Positions 1 through 11,283 of a DNA stretch of 64,000 bases are shown piece after piece. Numbering within the stretch: the first letter of the stretch is position 1; each line of letters starts with the position of its first letter. Location of the stretch: contig JBBPFI010000001.1 of assembly GCA_037974965.1 (NCBI GenBank), positions 1,798,001 to 1,862,000 on the forward strand, written 5' to 3'. The position numbers were made by a program, and so were the translations under genes. This DNA is from Dacryopinax spathularia (taxonomy: Eukaryota; Basidiomycota; Dacrymycetes; Dacrymycetales; Dacrymycetaceae). Under the pieces are notes generated by a model. It had not been told where the DNA came from. It did not search any database and saw only the letters and a program-made list of their open reading frames with translations.

Positions 1-2
1 GA

Positions 3-565
3 GGCAGTGGAGAGAGCAAGCTGTCGTGGACGTCAAGTAGTACTGGCAGTCCCGCTAGGAGCGTGCGAAGTATGAGGGAAGAAGATTGGGAGAACCAGAA
101 GCCAGACACGTCCCGGATTGGCAAGGCGATCGTCAATTATGTCGTACTGCCCGTCGTGCAGAACGTGAGTTTTCCATATCAACCCCGCATCTAAAACTGA
201 CGGAAAGATAGGCGATCAAAGACGACATGGATGCTCGAGATATAGAGTCGCTTTCCATGCTGGCAAGAGGTTTCGCAGACCTACGAGATACGAACCCAGA
301 GCTGGCCTACAACCTCATCACCGACCTGTTTTCGCAATTGCGTCAAAATTCGAGTATGCCACAACATCCGCAGAACCACGACGCCGACATCGTTCATAGA
401 CAGGGGGCAAGATTTGTATCACGATCTTCTGTTGCCTCGGTGCCCCAGGGAGATACATCGCCATCTGTGAACGGTGCCTCGGACAATGCGAGGAGTCCTG
501 TAGCAGAGTTGCTATACCTTCGCTGGCTGGAAGGCATCCGAAACAAGTGGCCGAATGGGACTTGA
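3..565 (+). CDS. 3' end of a gene of unknown function (partial)
   Basis: Only the last two exons lie in the window. Exon 3-164 is open in one frame and ends at a GT donor. A 47-nt intron (165-211, gtgagt...atag) follows, and the last exon 212-565 ends in TGA. The visible part is about 171 residues: a Ser-rich stretch, a segment around RIGKAIVNYVVLPVVQNAI, then a helical segment SMLARGFADLRDTNPELAYN, a Ser/Pro-rich linker and a C-terminal ELLYLRWLEGIRNKWP motif. I do not recognise the family. The exon-intron structure and the uninterrupted frame across the splice make this a real gene. The 316 nt that follow, up to the end of the next gene, are the shared 3' region of two convergent genes and show nothing else. 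Confidence 0.7.
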
Positions 566-881
566 TCAGACTTGCACCTCGCTCCTCCCTTGCTTTCAGT
601 CCCCACAACTTTGCGCACTTCATCTCATGCATGTCACATCAGATACCCTACCATATTCACGCATCAACCCATAGTCGCATGTAACGCCAGTTCACTTCCA
701 TCCCGCGCGATGTCGATGTCGCACAGCACTCGCAATTCCAGAGCATATGCATGCAATTCATATAGCATTCATCGTGATGCATACAGACGAAGTGCACATA
801 TGCATATGCCGCCCACTACCCCTCACCCGCAAGCCGAAGCGACAGCCTGACAGCCTAACACCCGACCCGTGCAGAAACAAT

Positions 882-1483
882 CTACTGCTCAAGAGCCTTG
901 ACGGCGTACTTGCGCTTGCCGAAGTGCTGGTCCTTCTTCTTCTGCTTCTCAGTCCGTGCGGTGGCCTCAGCCTAAATCAACCGTCAGCGAAATGTCCAAA
1001 GAAAAGCGGTTGCATGGGTGTCGTTGTAGGACAAGAACCCCACGTAACCCAACAGCAACTCACGTGTGTTAACCGCCTGCGAATAGCCCTCGTCTTCTTC
1101 GGGCGGAGGTCAAGAGGCAGCTTCTTCTTGTCCTTGTAGAACTCGCGGAGGTTCTGGCGCGCCTTCTGGTTGGTGATCGTCAGGACGCGGGCAATGGATC
1201 TCCGGACAGTGTTGCTACACATCGCAGCATCAGCATCTTCTCTCCAGATAACAGAGGAGATCGGCAAGACGCACATCTTGGTGAGCTTCGCAGCGGAGCC
1301 ACCGGCGATCTTCTGCACACGGAGCGTGCTGAGCTCGCTGCGGAGCTCAGTGAGCTGCTTTTGGAGGTCTGCCTTGCTCCTACACACAAAAACCCATCAG
1401 CATTTCCTGCAGCATAGACAGTAGTAGATGATGGGGACGCACTTGGAGCGCAGCTCGTATGCCTTGACTTTGCCGGATGCCAT
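882..1483 (-). CDS. RPL35: 60S ribosomal protein L35 (uL29)
   Basis: Structural protein of the large cytosolic ribosomal subunit, near the peptide exit tunnel. Four exons join in frame: 1483-1443, 1379-1275, 1214-1064 and 971-882, giving about 128 residues. The product starts [19 protein letters not shown] and continues through [14 protein letters not shown] and [17 protein letters not shown] to the typical basic block [12 protein letters not shown] and a Lys-rich tail ending KYAVKALEQ. All three introns are short (63, 60 and 92 nt) with GTGCGT or GTGAGT donors. Length is slightly above the usual 120-123 residues. The first intron falls within the codons of the SKSK motif. The roughly 435 nt between this start and the next gene upstream hold its promoter; I see no clear TATA box there. 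Confidence 0.95.
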
Positions 1484-1919
1484 TGCGAGGATGTTGCGTC
1501 GGGTGCGCGGAGGGTATCGCTCGACGATGAGGACAACCTAGGGAACCTACCGAGAGTAAGAATTGCTTCCGAGTAAAACTGTACAGTTGTAACGTCCACC
1601 CAAGGGCCCGCCCAAAGAGCTCGAGGAATGCCCTGCCTCGGCTCCGGGGTATCCCCTCTCGGAGTTAATTCTGGTAATGGTCGAGCTTCTGTCCATCGTT
1701 GGACGGTTCTGAACTGCTGCCTCTGCGTGAACCGCCCGAGAGCTCACGCTGCTGCCTCTGCACGGTCCCTTTCTTTCACATTTTGCTGGAGACATAATGG
1801 TCTCGCTCCGTTGGCCCCAGGAGAATTGCATACAGTACATTCGATACCTCTAAGCCGGATCCAACTGTCTACATATACACAATATAACCGTACGATTGTC
1901 CCGGCGCAACAAGATCCCT

Positions 1920-2798
1920 TCAATCGTTGAGTTTCGCATATTCCCTATTGATGATATTTACAAAGTCCTTGGTCGTGTGACCCTCCTGTAATCTGGATCA
2001 GTATGGATGCCTCCTGGACACTCGCGATAGTTACTCACATCGCACTGCGACCACCTGCCGCCATCGACAATACACCGCGTCACGCCGTTGATAAGGATCG
2101 TGCAGCTCTTTCTGTGTTCAAGAGGTCAACAAAGCACTAAAACCTGGGGAGACCACACGTACTGGATACCCAACCCGGTTGTATTCCTCACACTCTCCCT
2201 CAACAAATCGCTTCCCTCCAGACCATCAACACAAGCCCCCACCCCGCTCTCCTCCCAATCGATCCCTACCACACCCGCACACTTCCGCGCCGTATCTTCC
2301 CGGCCGATCTTGTCCTTCCCATTGTAGTTCAGGCAGGTCACGAATGGCCACCACGTCTTTTGGGGGAAACGGGACATGACGCAGAGTTCGTGGATGTTTC
2401 CCGCGCATTCGGAGGGCCCGTGCATGCATGTTACGCCGTAGGTCTCGTCCGTGTCATTGAGCCTATGCAGAAGCCGCTCAATCAGCATCGCAGGAACACG
2501 CCGCTCATCATATGAACGCACTTGGCAATGAATGTCAGCCCAAGATCAACTTTATGTCCCACTCTCTCTAGTACGTCGTCGAACACGCTTTCGCACAGAG
2601 CTGCATCCGGGCATCTTGACATTACGCCCAGCCTATATCATTCTCGTCAGCACTCCTCCCAGACCGCCAGACATGCTGACGAGCGTACGTGACAGGCACC
2701 AGGGTCACATTCGTGTCTGGTTGCGGTATGAACACTTTCTGAGATGGACCAGCAAGCGCAAGCGGGGCTAGCAATGTAAGAGCAAGAGCAGGTCTCAT
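1920..2798 (-). CDS. GILT-family (gamma-interferon-inducible lysosomal thiol reductase-like) secreted protein
   Basis: GILT proteins reduce disulphides in acidic or secretory compartments. Five exons join in frame: 2798-2689, 2632-2522, 2462-2163, 2111-2039 and 1985-1920. The protein starts with a hydrophobic signal peptide (MRPALALTLLAPLALAG). The active-site region reads SRCPDAALC, the family signature is present as CMHGPSECAGNIHELC, and the C-terminus carries SCTILINGVTRCIVDGGRW and a GHTTKDFV...EYAKLN end typical of fungal and animal GILTs. The usual CXXC is CPDA here, so the second catalytic Cys is replaced by Ala; a Cys three residues on (CPDAALC) might substitute. Confidence in family is high, in enzymatic activity moderate. 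The 599 nt upstream, shared with the divergent Mix23 gene, contain both promoters and no other feature I can support. Confidence 0.9.
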
Positions 2799-3397
2799 GG
2801 TTGTTGAATGAAGAGGTGTGCGCTGCCCTGGAAGGCAGGGCCGAGGCTGGACATCAACAATCGCGCAACTGGTGCTGCCGATGATCTGGTTCGGGACCCT
2901 TGGATGACGACGTCACGTTTGCACTGCCACATAGTGGGCGCTTGTTTCCCTCTGCTGCCATTTCTTCTCCTACTCACTCAGTCAAAAATGTTACTGCTCT
3001 CATCATGCTTGAAGAGCGAAGCTGTTCACAACTTAATGAACTAATGCCAACTCGAGAGGATATCACCTCTTCAAATATAAGTGCCCGTGTCATACATTGA
3101 CATTACTTATATCGAACCAGAGCAACCTTTCGCCTCTATATTTGTCGTTCTGCTCCAAGAAGTCGATTTTCTGTCAGGAAACACCGTCCACATCTCCTCA
3201 TGTAGATTCTGGCTAAAAGAATCGATATTTTCAAGATGTGATCATTTTGGGAGCCGGCCATGTTCGCAGACATTCCATTGCTCCCGGTGATCAGGGTTCC
3301 TGAAAGGCGCGCGTTCCCGCCGTTCTCGGCAGCTGCTGACCAGCGACCTCAATTCACCACTTCAAGCAGTCAATCTTTCCTCACTCTCCACAACGCT

Positions 3398-4182
3398 ATG
3401 TCAAGGCAACAGCCGCTCCTAGGCTCACAGGCCATCTACACGCCGCCGTTGTCGAATGATATGGCCCACGTTACGCCGTCGACTTGTTTCCAGATCTCAT
3501 TATTCAAAGGTGGACACCTGCCACAGCGACCGCGCACACGACAGCTGCTGACCCGGACGTAGATCTGATGCGCGAACTGCGGAAAGCTGACGATTCGATC
3601 ACGATGCGGATGAACCGGAATTCTGCGCAGTTTCGTGATCTTGCAAGAGAGAAAGGGATCAACGTGAACAGCGAGCAGGAAGCGTGTGCCTATTTCTGGC
3701 GGGAGTTGATGGGTGCGTCCTGTCCCACCACCACTTGGCGCATGTGCTCACCTCATGCCGCTATGAAGCGAAATGGAAGGGAAGAACAGATATTATAGAC
3801 TACTGTATAAAGGTGGTCGATACCGCTGCGGACGAGAAGAGGCAGAAGCTATCTGGGAAGTCGACGTTGGGAGAGCTGGATGAGGAGCTGGAGAGGCGGA
3901 CAAGAGGGGAGCTGTATGCGGATGAGTTACAAGTGAGTGAACTTGTGTATATGCTCTGTAATCTCTTCTGACGGAACGTAGAAGCGGATGATCCATAATG
4001 AGCGCGACATCGAGGCGATCGTACGGCAACGGTCATTAGCTGGTGAGGGTCACCTGGCCTTCTCCTGTTAGGCCGAACTGACGATATTTCTAGTTTTCCG
4101 ATCACGTTGTCGTTTCTTCGAACCGCCACCTACCGACAAGGAGGGCCGAGCATGGTGGGAAGGTGCCCAGTCAGGTCGATGA
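3398..4182 (+). CDS. MIX23: Mix23/CCDC58-family mitochondrial intermembrane-space protein
   Basis: Five exons join in frame: 3398-3509, 3563-3712, 3769-3932, 3982-4042 and 4094-4182, giving about 191 residues. The diagnostic stretch is CFQISLFKDLMRELRKADD, then SITMRMNRNSAQFRDL, DIIDYCIKVVD, and the C-terminal motif SLAVFRSRCRFFEPP. These match the CCDC58/Mix23 architecture of a coiled-coil with paired cysteines spaced for disulphides. In yeast and human the family is in the intermembrane space and linked to protein import. I took the ATG at 3398; an in-frame ATG at 3461 (MAHVTPSTCFQ) would give a shorter start that also fits the family. It is divergent from the GILT gene and convergent with the C2H2 gene; the 308 nt after its stop carry no further gene. 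Confidence 0.87.
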
Positions 4183-4490
4183 GCATCGGTAGTAGTAGAG
4201 GATGAGCAACACTTGCAGATCGTGTTCCACTTCGGCCATTCATGTATGTTACGATGGGCATTGCAAGCAATGATTATTAGCGATGGACAGGTGTACTAAT
4301 AGATATGAGTAGGCTAACGACTAAGCGAGCATATTATAGGTGTGCGCAAACGTAAGAGATTGTGGTAAGGTAGATCGGGTCAACAAACTGTGGGAGCGAA
4401 GCAAGCAGGGTCAACCAGCGACAGCTGTGCGAAGGGCAACAGTCCAGCCAGGAGGATTGGTACGAATACGAACACGATTTTCCGAGCCTC

Positions 4491-5444
4491 TCAGTTCTTC
4501 TTGGCTCCTCTCTTCCCTTTGCCCTGGTGCTGCGTCTTGATGTGCCGCTGGAGTACGTCTTTCCTGCACATGACGCGTGTGCACCCGGGCCAGGTGCAAG
4601 GGAAGCCGCCTTCCCGCTTGACGTGGATCGTCGCTACATGCCGGCGGAAGTCACACGCCCGATTGAACGTCTTGCGACAGATAGGGCAATAGTCTTGTAT
4701 CTGCGGGCCGTGCGAGTGGGATGAGATCCAAGCCGTGCTAGAAAAGTGTTAGCATCATTCGGTGAGATAAGACCATAAGAGAACTTACACCTCGCACTGG
4801 TACTCCTCATCCTCGAGGTCGGCAGGATCGAGTGAGCTTTCGGGAAGGAAGCCGCCGGTGACGCTTGGAGACTGCGAAAGCGGGACGACAGTATACTGGC
4901 TCTGGTACGGCGACTGCTCGCACATCGGAGGTGCGAAGGCAAATACGCCCATGGTTGGAGCGACGTCGCTCATGCTGGAGATGGAGCTGCTGGGGGAGGA
5001 AGAGTCGGAAAGAATGGGTGTGGTCCAGCCGCGTTTATGCGGTTGAGGGTGTTCGCCGGGATGCAGGCCGCGCTGGGCGGCGCACTGGGACCGTGCGTGA
5101 TGGAAGGCGGCCATGGGTGGAGGCGGAATCATGGGCACGAAGGTCGTTTGCGCAGTAGCGAACTGACCCATTATGACGGACGTGGGGTCGTGAAGGTGTT
5201 GTTGCGGAAATTGGGTGCCTGGAAGGTAGGCGTTCGGCGCGAGCGCTTCGAGTGGCATATTGAATGACGTCGATTCCTGTTGAAAGACCAGGGATTGGCC
5301 TGTCTCTCCATACACTGTCGATCCAATTACGTCGTCCATATTTGGTGCGCTACTCCGGAAGGGGTTGGCAGGTTGTACCAGGCTCGGGTCAAGCTCGCGG
5401 TCCGCATACGACCGCCCGTGAAAGAAATATGCCGGTGTTGACAT
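4491..5444 (-). CDS. C2H2 zinc-finger transcription factor
   Basis: Two exons, 5444-4789 and 4737-4491, joined by a 51-nt intron with a GTAAGT donor, give about 300 residues. The first 215 or so residues are low-complexity and rich in Ser, Pro, Gln and Ala, as expected for a regulatory or activation region. The last 75 residues carry two C2H2 fingers: CPICRKTFNRACDFRRH followed by VATIH, and CTWPGCTRVMCRKDVLQRH followed by IKTQH. The protein ends in a basic tail (KGKGKRGAKKN). An in-frame ATG at 5522 would add 26 residues; I prefer 5444 because the extension (MRRTSFHLTNTTTC) looks like 5' leader. It is probably a nuclear DNA-binding regulator; target unknown. The terminal two-finger arrangement resembles many fungal regulators, so no orthologue is named. 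Confidence 0.85.
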
Positions 5445-8400
5445 GGTGTTACAAATGCAGGACGTCAGGCAGGCTCGTATGCAGGTCGTTGTGTTCGTCA
5501 GATGAAAGGATGTCCTTCGCACGCAAGGTTGACTAGAAGTAGACGACCAGCGTCGAGGAGCGATGGGTGCAAGATGCGCAGGGGATGGAGTGTGTACTTG
5601 TGTTGTGGAGGATTCGCGAACCCCACCGCCAGATTTATAGGTCTTACGCGACTCAGGGCAGTCAATTCCTTTGGGTGGACCTCTTCACTCCCGATTGGTA
5701 GACAAGTCCCGCATACAAAGAGAAGGCACGACATCCTGAAGGCAGGTCGTCGAAGGCATGTTCAGCAGCAGGCGGTGCCGGTGGACATAGGGCGCACTTG
5801 CCCAAAGCAACCAGTCTGAGCGATGCGTTTCATAACTAGCAGAAGAGCCTCTCGTAGTCAAGCAGCGCCAGAAAGAGCGGAGCGTATTACGAAGTGGGTG
5901 CTTTCGGTCATAAGCCGGTAAGTGCGGGTGTTCTGCACGCGTGTTTCTCGCGCGATTATGAAACGTGCTAGCATCGGGGACAAGGGCAGCAGGGGATGCT
6001 CGAATCAGACAGTCGCCGAGGAATACAAAGACGAGCAGGTTAAGGCATTGCCCGTCGAGTTGGAAGTCGTGTGCGATCAAAGTTTACTTGTGACAATGGC
6101 GCGAAGCCAGTAGAGTTGCCGCTCGGCGGGAGGAAACGGAACCTGACGGCGTAGTAGCCTCACGACGGAGAAACTGGTCCAGGGTAGGCGCGTCTCTTTG
6201 TCCCGCACGTTCACCATCCGATTTGAGCTCACTGAATGAAGTCACATCGATAACCTGCTCGCTGGCATCCACAGGCAAGGATCGGTTCTAAGGTATGATG
6301 CAAGATGTTGCAACGTCGTCAAGTGAAAATTGCAGTGAGGGTCTCAGCGGCGGATACCTCGCTGCGAGCTGTGTGAAGACGGTGCGAGAGCCGAACAAAC
6401 CCCGCATCCTGGACCAGCGCACGCGCCTAGAGACGACAATCGCCATCTCCCGATAGACCAGGATTGGAACATGCCGACATCGGCCTAGGCACCGATACTT
6501 CTTTCAACTCCTTGTTGCGACGTGCCGGTAACCTGTGGCTGGCGAGGAAGGCCGTCTCCAGGCTTGCCGGCGGCTTTTGGGCTTCTTGTCCGCTTATTTC
6601 CCCAACCTTCGCAAGGGTTTTGATGGACTCGGAACATCTACCGCGCTTCCGGTCTGGGCAACCAACATGGCGACGTTCCCGCTCGGTGGTAATGTATCGT
6701 CACCCGACGACGAACCAAGAAGATGGACGCGCCGGCGCCTATACTAATGTGGGCAGTCCCGCAATACTGAGGCGATGCTACCCACGATCCGCCTTCCCTA
6801 TCTTGGCGGCCCAGATTAGCGGGAAAGTCTTTCTCTCGTCCAGATGAAAGTCGAAGTCCATGAAGTAATACTCGGCGCGACGCGACGTACCGAAACCTGG
6901 AAACCTCTCCAGCTCGTCATTGCTTAGGTCGTGATCGCCCTACTGCCCTTTGAGGCGCCCAACTGAGCTCGCCTACTTGTCTGGGTGGCAAACCTACTCG
7001 AGGCTGTTCGATGGCACTCCTGACAATGGTTGGTGGCTTTTGAACGAGGCTATGTCCGTCCACAACCATTACTGGCTCCCGATAGGCGAACAGCATTCCC
7101 AACCCTGCTCGCTTCAGGCTATTGGGGTAAGTTTATCGCGGCATCGTTCACATCCGAGCGTGATATCTGAAGATCGTCCTACTATGGCTGAGGCGATGAT
7201 GCTGGAGATGCACACGTGTTCGGCTGGTTGGGAGTCTCTCGCGACTGCTTGCTGGATCGTTCATACTATTACTGCCAACCAACAACCCCAATCTTCGTCT
7301 ACTCCGTGATGATATTCCTGGTTCTGTAGGGTCATGCGAGCGATGAATGGAAATTTTCTCACGCCTCTGATGAGGATTCGTCCCGGTGCGCTGTCATCCC
7401 AATCGAACGGCGCGGAAGTCTCGGAACAACCAAAATCGGGTGGCCAGCAGGTGTTCGTGCAGTTCGGGCGAGGCAGTGAACCTCGATATAATCCCGAGAT
7501 AAACGATATTCGGCATCCGCGTCATCTTGTTCCTTTCCTGGACGTTCCACCCTGTGCATATTGATGAGCGGCAAAATTTCTTGGACATTCCAGGCTAAGC
7601 CGGAAAACAGTCATCTGGGGGTGGGGCCCGCTGGACAAGGCGATACACCTTGGGAGAAATGCGTACGCACGTTGACGGGTCTGGGTTCGTGTAGGATAAT
7701 CTTGAGAGCGCTTCTTTACGTCTTGGAGGCAAGGAATGATTACGGCGTGACTGTCACCGCTCCTGTTTGTGCGAAGCCGCTTGACTCCCTGTAAACCGTT
7801 CTCAGGACCAATGCAGGATTGGCACCTCCACAGAAATCAGAACAAACCAAGAACAAAGTAGTTGCTTACGTCGAAAGGGGCCATAGGACCTGCCTGTTTG
7901 GTTTAAGAAGCTGTGCCTCACCGTACACAGTATATTGTCACCTCCCCCGCTCGACAGGCTCAGCCCTGCCGACTGGAAAACCTTTCTAGACAATCCTGAT
8001 TCCGACTCTTGGAGGCACGAACAAACGAAGCAGGACAATGGCAAGCTGGTGAACTGACGATCGCGGTGATAGAGCCCCTTTTGCTCTCGGCAACCGAGGC
8101 GGTCCATTTCATCGTTCAAGGCGATCACTTGGTGGGGGTGGCAATGTTTGCCACATTCTGACTGCTTCGCAGAGTGCTGCTTCGAGATGCCGGGTTGAGT
8201 GTATTCACAGAGCGTCGTTGGACTTCCGTAGCCCAGTGTGTTCAAGTTCATTGATGGAGGGCGGAATTCAAAGAGGATGATGGGTGGCAATCCTCTACTT
8301 TTGCCACATTCTGAGCACTTTGAGCTGCAAGCATATTGGGCAGCCAACCCCAGTTCAGCGCCGCGCTGATCGTACAATATGCTATCCCGTTCTTGACCGG

Positions 8401-8552
8401 CCGTATTGACAGACAAGCTGGACGGAAACACAGCTTAATTTCCCCAATACTTTCTAGTCCGTACAGTACACACAGCATAACACAACACAACACAACACAC
8501 CCCAAACATCCAATAACAACTCCACAACACCCCCAACCTCGCCGAAAGAAAC
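5445..8552. other. Gene-poor interval of about 3.1 kb
   Basis: I find no convincing gene here. Open frames are short, lack recognisable motifs and do not connect through plausible splice sites. The part 6,460-7,560 has locally protein-like strings in the plus frames (for example FDGTPDNGWWLLNEAMS near 7,010) but is broken by stops, so it may be an old decayed gene. From 8,455 to 8,530 the sequence is simple, rich in AC/CA steps. The 5' end of the interval is the promoter of the C2H2 gene, and the 3' end is the terminator side of RIB1. Confidence 0.6.
8146..8317. repeat. Short direct repeat pair containing TTGCCACATTCTGA
   Basis: Two nearby segments share a layout: GGTGGCAAT followed by TTTGCCACATTCTGA, at about 8,146-8,162 and 8,284-8,313, with a longer gap in the second. 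The arrangement also forms a loose stem (GGTGGCAA against TTTGCCAC). It could be a relic of a small inverted-repeat element. Confidence 0.4.
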
Positions 8553-10214
8553 TCACGCGCTCTTCCCCGCAGGCGCCGTAGGAAGCTCCAACAAATGGCC
8601 CATCCTCTCCACTTTCGTGCGCAGGTAGCGTTCGAGCTCTTCGCTCCTCACTGTCCCGGAGCCTACTATTGTTGCGCCTTTCGATCGGTGGTCCCAGTCG
8701 GTTGTTTGTGCCGGTTTGCTTGGGAGTGCAGGGCAAAGGTCGGGAGTATGAAGCGCAGTGGGCGGGAGGAGGTTGTCTTGCCCGTGCTCGTGCGAGTGCG
8801 GGTGCGAGTGCGAGCGGGAGTGATCAGCCCGAACCTGCCAATCCCGCGGGACGAGCCCTACCCGCTCCCTCACCCTAATACCCTCCACTTCCAGCGCCCG
8901 CACTTTATCAGGGTTGTTCGTCATCAACCTCACCCCCTCACCCCCAACGCCCAGATCCCTCAGCATAGCCCCCGCCACGCCATACGTCCTCTCGTCCTCC
9001 CCTCTCCCCAGGGCCAAGTTAGCCTGCACAGTGTCCATCCCCAGGTCCTGCAGATTGTAAGCGCGCACTTTTTCCAGTAGGCCTATCCCGCGCCCCTCCT
9101 GCCGGAGGTAGAGGATTATCCCCCGCTTGGAGGGGGAACGCGCGATTAGAGAGAGAGAGGAATCGAGTTGCTCGCCGCAGTCGCATCGGAGTGAACCGAG
9201 TGTTTCGCCGGTGAAGCATTCGCTGTGGATCCTTACTAGGGGGGGGTCTTTTAGCTCCCTCCTCTCCCGCGGCACAGGGGCGGGGAGAGGTGGAGAGTGG
9301 GGCGAGAGTCGGGAGAGGTAGGCTCCGCGGGTGATCCGTTCTTGTGCTGTTTCATGAGGGTGCCACGGAGAGTCTAGCGTGTAGCTCCGGATCGGGACGT
9401 ATGCCTCGTCCTCTTCTTCGGGAGAAGGGGTTTCCAGCTGTTGGGGGTCAGAAACGATCGCGAGGTGTTCCTTTCCGTCCTGTGAGTTTTGGTACACGTG
9501 CAGGAATACGGGGCCGTAGGCGGTGGGGATCCGAGTGCGCGCGAGGCATTTGACGACGACGGGTTCTGTCTTGAGCGCAGCAGAGAGGCCGACAGCGGCC
9601 GGGGCTGCGCTTTCGACATTTGCGGTCGAGGTGGTGATAGTCTTGGTGGTTGTCGTGCTGGTGCGGATAGTGATACGGGAGGTACCGAGCGCCGCTGCGG
9701 ACAGTTCGTCCGCAGGGGCTACACGAGCCTTCTTGCTAACAGGAGCGGAGGGAGGCGTAGGCGGCGAACGCGCACGACCCGACAGCGGGCCACTGACGTC
9801 CTCCACCTCGCCCTCGACTAACTCGGCCCCCTCCAGCTCAGCAGGAGGAGTCAGCACGCCCATCCCGCGCTCTTCCATCATCCTCAGCCTCTCATTCCTC
9901 GGCATCTGCATGCTCCTCGCCCAAGCCGCATGGGAAAGATGATGTCTCGTTCCCCCCTCCCCAGCGCCCTCAACAGCAGCAGCAAGCAGGAGAGCATCCA
10001 GAGCGCCTTTCTCCCCAGGGGCGGGGGTGGCAGCCGGAGTCGGAGGCGCAGGCTGAGCTGTGACTGTGGGAGCGGACGAGGCGGAGGAAGCGGCGAGGGC
10101 GGAGAGGGAGGTGAGGAAGGCTGAGAGGCCGTCGCCTGTGCCTGAGTCCGAGCCGGAGGTGGGGAAGTGCGGGAGAGCGGCGATCTGGGAGATGGGGATA
10201 GGTTGTTTGAGCAT
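8553..10214 (-). CDS. RIB1: GTP cyclohydrolase II, first enzyme of riboflavin synthesis
   Basis: Converts GTP to 2,5-diamino-6-ribosylamino-pyrimidinone phosphate, formate and pyrophosphate in the cytosol. A single 553-residue open frame without introns. Residues about 1-215 are Ala/Ser/Pro/Thr-rich and probably disordered. The catalytic domain follows: [14 protein letters not shown], then the zinc-binding motif [21 protein letters not shown] with its three Cys (CX10CXC), the substrate-binding stretch [20 protein letters not shown] and [19 protein letters not shown], and [12 protein letters not shown]. Near the C-terminus is a His/Ser-rich linker ([13 protein letters not shown]) that is unusual and may bind metal. 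It is longer than the bacterial RibA domain (about 200 residues), as in other fungi. Start chosen at the first ATG of the open frame ([15 protein letters not shown]). Confidence 0.96.
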   Translation of the reverse strand: MLKQPIPISQIAALPHFPTSGSDSGTGDGLSAFLTSLSALAASSASSAPTVTAQPAPPTPAATPAPGEKGALDALLLAAAVEGAGEGGTRHHLSHAAWARSMQMPRNERLRMMEERGMGVLTPPAELEGAELVEGEVEDVSGPLSGRARSPPTPPSAPVSKKARVAPADELSAAALGTSRITIRTSTTTTKTITTSTANVESAAPAAVGLSAALKTEPVVVKCLARTRIPTAYGPVFLHVYQNSQDGKEHLAIVSDPQQLETPSPEEEDEAYVPIRSYTLDSPWHPHETAQERITRGAYLSRLSPHSPPLPAPVPRERRELKDPPLVRIHSECFTGETLGSLRCDCGEQLDSSLSLIARSPSKRGIILYLRQEGRGIGLLEKVRAYNLQDLGMDTVQANLALGRGEDERTYGVAGAMLRDLGVGGEGVRLMTNNPDKVRALEVEGIRVRERVGLVPRDWQVRADHSRSHSHPHSHEHGQDNLLPPTALHTPDLCPALPSKPAQTTDWDHRSKGATIVGSGTVRSEELERYLRTKVERMGHLLELPTAPAGKSA

Positions 10215-10898
10215 CTTTTCCCTCTTGTTTTGCCTTTTCTTCTTTTCTGGTTGGCGTTGTGGGGTTGTGCGTAGGTTGGCTTAGATGATGTATAGATCGT
10301 ATAACGGAGGGACAGCCTACACCTTCCCGTCAGCACATCTCAGTGGGGGAAGGTGGGAAAGGGAAGAATCTTACCACTCCGCTGCTTTTACTCTCAATTA
10401 CGAGCACAGAGAGATCGATGAAGAGGATACGCCGAATAGACCGGGAAGGCAGTGACAGCACGACCTTCTCGGCTTATGGCGTCCTTCACTTCGAAGAGGG
10501 AGAGGAGAGGAGGGGAGGGGAGAAAGGCGGTCGACGTCGTGGTTGAGGGAAATGCCAGCCCACCGGAGGGAGGAGGGTATATATTCCCGCTCCTGCCCGG
10601 TGTGCCTGGGGAAGGGAAGCGGTGCGAGTCTGCCAGAGAGTTCCCTGCCCGGATGAACACTCAGCGAGGGCGGAGGTGTCAGTCCTCGGCTATATGTCGC
10701 GCACACCGATCAGCCAAAGCTTTGGCCTGGGTGAGGGATGACAGGTCAGGGTGAGCGATTTGCCATCTAAGCACCTGAGTAAGCGGGGGTGTGTCAGCAG
10801 GATTTGATGGGCTGGGCACAGACACGGCGTATTGTCAGCCTTCGCTGAGTTTCATCATCATCATACCATCCAGCGTCAGGCACATTCTACAACATGTC
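10215..10898. promoter_or_regulatory. RIB1 upstream region
   Basis: This 684-nt stretch separates the RIB1 start from the left limit of the accessory block. It contains purine-rich runs (GGAGAGGAGAGGAGGGGAGG near 10,500) and no believable gene; overlapping frames on both strands are low-complexity. It probably holds the RIB1 promoter. I cannot identify a specific operator. Confidence 0.5.
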
Positions 10899-10920
10899 CC
10901 CTAGCTCGAGAGAACTAGGG
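10899..10920. repeat. Left hairpin, candidate element end
   Basis: A 6-bp perfect stem, CCCTAG at 10,899-10,904 and CTAGGG at 10,915-10,920, encloses a 10-nt loop. The first part (CCTAGCTCG) and the closing TAGG followed by TTTCC are repeated, with small changes, at 62,726-62,755. Read from the minus strand, the order is compatible with the hairpin and CTAG-type (CTRR) 3' end of a Helitron oriented like the transposase here, but the spacing is not textbook. Confidence 0.4.
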
Positions 10921-11283
10921 TACTTTCCAAGTCCATTCGGGTAAAAAATGCTGACACTGGAAATCTGTTGCTGTGCGGTGTCCGGTTTATGGATATGTCA
11001 TGGAAACTCTTTTTACGCGTTTTAACCGGTGTGGCATGTGGGACAAGTTCTTCAGGTAACGGGTAATGACCGGGCCTCGTGCGCGAAGGGCACGTCATGT
11101 GGAGTGCTGGCAATATCGTGCTTGATGGCGTTGCTTCCGTTACGGTTCTCCGGCGGAACGTTTGCCGTTCGGTGTAGGAGGGGCAGTGGCGTCAGGCTGT
11201 GCTGACCGGCGAAGTTGTTTGTGACGACTTCGCGGCTGTTATCACTCGTCTTCTTCATCTTCTCTGCTTGTTCTCTATTCGAC

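Noticed and set aside
5685-6080. Minus-strand frame of 131 residues
   Set aside because: No motif, no plausible splice partners and composition like non-coding sequence.
7802-8431. Minus-strand frame of 209 residues with two CSECGK/SECGK strings that look like zinc-finger halves
   Set aside because: The two strings come from the short DNA repeat at 8,146 and 8,284; the spacing to His residues is wrong for C2H2 and there are no supporting neighbours.
9884-10336. Minus-strand frame overlapping the RIB1 start in another frame
   Set aside because: Shadow of the Ala/Ser/Pro-rich RIB1 N-terminus.
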